NCBI RefSeq assembly: GCF_021172065.1 | Contig: NZ_CP087880.1 | Location: 4,006,583-4,070,582, forward strand | DNA from: Pseudocitrobacter corydidari | GTDB lineage: Bacteria; Pseudomonadota; Gammaproteobacteria; Enterobacterales; Enterobacteriaceae | Length of the DNA stretch: 64,000 nt | Direction of reading: 5' to 3' | Shown: positions 62,541-64,000 of the stretch, piece by piece | Numbering within the stretch: the first letter of the stretch is position 1 | How the letters are laid out: every line of letters starts with the position of its first letter | Program-made: the position numbers and the translations under genes | The notes under the pieces: model-generated | Told to the model about the DNA's origin: nothing | The model's database searches: none | The model's input: only the letters and a program-made list of their open reading frames with translations

Positions 62541-62743
62541 ACCATAAAGGTAGCCTCTTGCTTGTTGGAAATCAACACCGGAGGCTGGGAATGCCGCAAA
62601 AATATTTGTTATTTGGCTTAGTCGTGATTTGTTTCACGCTATTATTATTTACCTGGATGGTGAGAGATTCACTGTGTGAATTGCATATAAAACAGGGAAG
62701 TAATGAGCTGGCGGCATTTTTAGCCTGTGGAAATAAAAAGTAA
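62531..62743 (+). CDS. mok regulatory frame, unit 1
   Basis: A 70-codon frame starting at ATG 62531 in phase with hok, extending it by 20 residues (MHRHHKGSLLLVGNQHRRLG). In the hokC/mokC locus of E. coli the same in-frame arrangement couples hok translation to mok and exposes it to Sok control. GTGAGG lies seven bases upstream. Confidence 0.65.
   Translation: MHRHHKGSLLLVGNQHRRLGMPQKYLLFGLVVICFTLLLFTWMVRDSLCELHIKQGSNELAAFLACGNKK
62591..62743 (+). CDS. hokA: Hok-family membrane toxin, unit 1
   Basis: A 50-residue toxin with one membrane helix (LLFGLVVICFTLLLFTWMV), the family signature RDSLCELHIKQGSNELAAFLAC and a basic tail; closely similar to E. coli HokA, which is also found between glyS and cspA. 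It depolarises the inner membrane when expressed. GGAGG lies six bases before ATG 62591. The gene is intact. A hairpin GGCGGGGAG/CTCCGCC with TTTCTT follows at 62752-62777. Confidence 0.93.
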   Translation: MPQKYLLFGLVVICFTLLLFTWMVRDSLCELHIKQGSNELAAFLACGNKK

Positions 62744-63028
62744 GAGCATTTGGCGGGGAGAGATCTCCGCCTTTCTTACGGTGTGATGCATTTTCAAAGC
62801 ACCCTTTTTATTTATGATGTGAATGATCCTGTTGTGGACGATCACGGATGGCTGTTTTCATTGGGTAATTAAAAAGTAATAATCATTCTATTAATGTGTG
62901 TGTACTTACACATTTATTTCGCTAAAATTTTTTCAGAATACAATAATTCTTTTGCGTGAGCGGTGTTTGCTAGAATAGCGACGGGTGCTTGAGACTGTTT
63001 GTCTCAGGTATCACCGAAAGGCAGACAG

Positions 63029-63080
63029 AGAAAAGCCCCACCTGACTATAAATCAAAGTGAGGCCCCTCTATGCATGAAC
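63029..63080 (-). ncRNA. predicted SokA-type antisense RNA, unit 2
   Basis: Same promoter, terminator and length as unit 1, shifted by 540 bases. It differs from unit 1 only near its 5' end, where positions 63077-63078 read GA rather than AG on the plus strand. Confidence 0.66.
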
Positions 63081-63283
63081 ACCATAAAGGTAGCCTCTTG
63101 CTTGTTGGAAATCAACACCGGAGGCTGGGAATGCCGCAAAAACATTTGTTATTTGGCTTAGTGGTGATTTGTTTCACGCTATTATTATTTACCTGGATGG
63201 TGAGAGATTCACTGTGTGAATTACATATCAAGCAGGGAAGTAATGAGCTGGCGGCATTTTTAGCCTGTGGGAATAAAAAGTAA
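63071..63283 (+). CDS. mok regulatory frame, unit 2
   Basis: In-frame 20-residue leader MHEHHKGSLLLVGNQHRRLG joined to hok of unit 2; third residue is Glu instead of Arg or Gln. Role as for unit 1. Confidence 0.63.
   Translation: MHEHHKGSLLLVGNQHRRLGMPQKHLLFGLVVICFTLLLFTWMVRDSLCELHIKQGSNELAAFLACGNKK
63131..63283 (+). CDS. hokA: Hok-family membrane toxin, unit 2
   Basis: A 50-residue Hok toxin differing from unit 1 at residue 5 (MPQKH versus MPQKY); the membrane helix and the RDSLCELHIKQGSNELAAFLAC signature are identical. Intact, with the same GGAGG ribosome-binding site. A few synonymous changes distinguish the two genes, so the duplication is recent but not immediate. Confidence 0.92.
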   Translation: MPQKHLLFGLVVICFTLLLFTWMVRDSLCELHIKQGSNELAAFLACGNKK

Positions 63284-63568
63284 GAGCATTTGGCGGGGAG
63301 AAATCTCCGCCTTTCTTACGGTGTGATGCATTTTCAATGCACCCTTTTTATTTATGATGTGAATGACCCTGTTGTGGACGACCACGAATGACTATTTTAT
63401 GGAGTAATTAAAAAACTAATAATCATTTGATTAATGTGTGTGTACTTACACATGTATTTCGCAAAAACTTTTTCAGAATACATTAATTCTTTTGAGTTCG
63501 CGGTGTTTGCTAGAATGGCGACGGGTGCTTGAGACTGTTTGTCTCAGGTATCACCGAAAGGCAGACAG

Positions 63569-63620
63569 AGAAAAGCCCCACCTGACTATAAATCAAAGTG
63601 AGGCCCCTCTATGCATCAAC
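63569..63620 (-). ncRNA. predicted SokA-type antisense RNA, unit 3
   Basis: Same predicted promoter and terminator as units 1 and 2. Its variable 5' positions (63617-63618) read CA on the plus strand, a third version. Confidence 0.66.
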
Positions 63621-63823
63621 ACCATAAAGGTAGCCTCTTGCTTGTTGGAAATCAACACCGGAGGCTGGGAATGCCGCAAAAATATTTGTTATTTGGCTTA
63701 GTCGTGATTTGTTTCACGCTATTATTATTTACCTGGATGGTGAGAGATTCACTGTGTGAATTGCATATCAAACAGGGAAATAATGAGCTGGCGGCATTTT
63801 TAGCCTGTGGAAATAAAAAGTAA
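63611..63823 (+). CDS. mok regulatory frame, unit 3
   Basis: In-frame leader MHQHHKGSLLLVGNQHRRLG joined to hok of unit 3; third residue Gln. Role as for unit 1. Confidence 0.63.
   Translation: MHQHHKGSLLLVGNQHRRLGMPQKYLLFGLVVICFTLLLFTWMVRDSLCELHIKQGNNELAAFLACGNKK
63671..63823 (+). CDS. hokA: Hok-family membrane toxin, unit 3
   Basis: A 50-residue Hok toxin identical to unit 1 except Asn for Ser in KQGNNELAAFLAC. The membrane helix, Cys residues and ribosome-binding site are intact, so all three toxins appear functional. The post-hok hairpin is present (GGCGGGGAG...CTCCGCC). Confidence 0.92.
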   Translation: MPQKYLLFGLVVICFTLLLFTWMVRDSLCELHIKQGNNELAAFLACGNKK

Positions 63824-63936
63824 GAGCATCTGGCGGGGAGAGATCTCCGCCCTTCTTGCGGTGTGATGCATTTTCAATGCACCCTTTTTATTTATGATGT
63901 GAATATGTTTAAAGTCTTAGACGACAAATCGCAGGC

Positions 63937-63967
63937 AAAAAAAAATCCCCGCCCGAGGGCAGGGATT
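63937..63967 (-). terminator. cspA rho-independent terminator
   Basis: On the minus strand AATCCCTGCCC faces GGGCGGGGATT, followed by a long T run, 22 bases after the cspA stop. Confidence 0.85.
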
Positions 63968-63988
63968 CGAATTCTTAGCGGCTTAAAC

Positions 63989-64000
63989 TTACAGAGAAGT
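63989..64000 (-). CDS. cspA: cold-shock protein CspA, last codons only
   Basis: The window ends within this gene; only Thr-Ser-Leu-stop is visible (ACT TCT CTG TAA on the minus strand). These are the last residues of E. coli CspA (...GNVTSL), and the identification relies on that ending, the terminator and the position after glyS-hokA. Confidence 0.7.
   Translation of the reverse strand, partial: TSL

Larger units (their letters stand above)
62332..62871 (+). repeat. tandem 540-bp hok/sok unit 1
   Basis: First of three head-to-tail units at exact 540-base spacing (compare 62341, 62881 and 63421). It carries a promoter with extended -10 TGCTAGAAT (62428-62436), the antisense Sok RNA, mok, hok and a downstream hairpin. 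The segment from about 62437 to 62600 is almost invariant among units; the flanks differ more. Confidence 0.9.
62872..63411 (+). repeat. tandem 540-bp hok/sok unit 2
   Basis: Second unit. It is more like unit 3 than unit 1 in the promoter-upstream part (TTAATGTGTGTGTACTTACA in both), and ends in the same post-hok hairpin. No transposase or integrase accompanies the array. Confidence 0.9.
63412..63904 (+). repeat. hok/sok unit 3, 3'-shortened
   Basis: Third unit; similarity to units 1 and 2 stops at about 63904, so roughly the last 45 bases of the 540-base period are missing where the cspA 3' flank begins. Promoter -10 region reads TAGAATGG rather than TAGAATAG. Confidence 0.88.

Noticed and set aside
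62332..63904. Reading the regular 540-bp repeats as a CRISPR or phage-type array
   Set aside because: The repeated unit is a complete hok/sok locus with no short repeat-spacer structure, no cas genes and no phage genes.
1..64000. tRNA, rRNA or insertion-sequence genes
   Set aside because: I looked in the gaps between genes and saw no cloverleaf-like sequence, ribosomal RNA segment or transposase frame; selC is not beside selAB here.

Overview
The window is chromosomal DNA from a member of the Enterobacteriaceae. Gene content, gene order and protein lengths follow the E. coli K-12 segment running from kbl-tdh through mtl, sel, yia, mal and xyl to glyQS and cspA. The genus cannot be fixed from this window. 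Departures from K-12 (no rhsA between yibH and yibF, yiaX1-yiaX2 in place of yiaMNO, a LysR/hydrolase pair between bax and xylR, three hokA copies) point to an Enterobacter/Klebsiella/Citrobacter-type relative rather than E. coli itself. The identifications rest on recognising family motifs and remembered orthologues; no search was run.

Layout. 1-3.2 kb: threonine catabolism (3' part of kbl, tdh) and the LPS-core glycosyltransferase waaH. 3.3-7.1 kb (minus): yibQ-envC-gpmI. 7.3-10.5 kb (plus): yibN-grxC-secB-gpsA-cysE. 10.5-14.6 kb (minus): trmL and the L-lactate operon lldPRD. 14.9-19.5 kb: yibL, yibT and the mannitol operon mtlADR, with an array of CRP sites upstream. 20.1-31.1 kb: two paralogous membrane-protein pairs (yibIH and yiaWV) enclosing yibF, selAB, yiaY and aldB, then the LysR regulator yiaU. 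31.2-33.1 kb: yiaT, a hicAB toxin-antitoxin module bounded by 20-bp direct repeats, and a small unknown membrane protein. 33.2-41.8 kb: a Klebsiella-type yiaKLX1X2 operon ending in lyxK-sgbH-sgbU-sgbE, for 2,3-diketo-L-gulonate/L-ascorbate-type substrates, with its IclR repressor yiaJ. 42-47 kb: ysaA, avtA, malS, bax. 47.1-48.9 kb: a divergent LysR regulator and metallo-beta-lactamase-fold protein. 49-57.2 kb: the complete D-xylose regulon xylR-xylHGF / xylAB. 57.3-62.3 kb: yiaB, wecH, ysaB, glyQS. 62.3-63.9 kb: three tandem 540-bp hok/sok type I toxin-antitoxin units, then the last codons of cspA.

How the genes work together. Most of the window is carbon scavenging (lactate, mannitol, xylose, ascorbate-type acids, maltodextrins), each locus under its own regulator. 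It is interleaved with housekeeping genes for cell division (envC), protein export (secB), cysteine synthesis (cysE), selenoprotein synthesis (selAB) and glycyl-tRNA synthesis (glyQS). The pentulose phosphates from the yia operon and from xylAB both feed the pentose phosphate pathway.

The most notable non-standard signals are the triplicated hokA/sokA array, in which near-invariant sequence differs at two adjacent bases inside the predicted antisense-RNA 5' end; the direct repeats bounding hicAB; and the hydrolase with a degenerate metal site next to its LysR gene.
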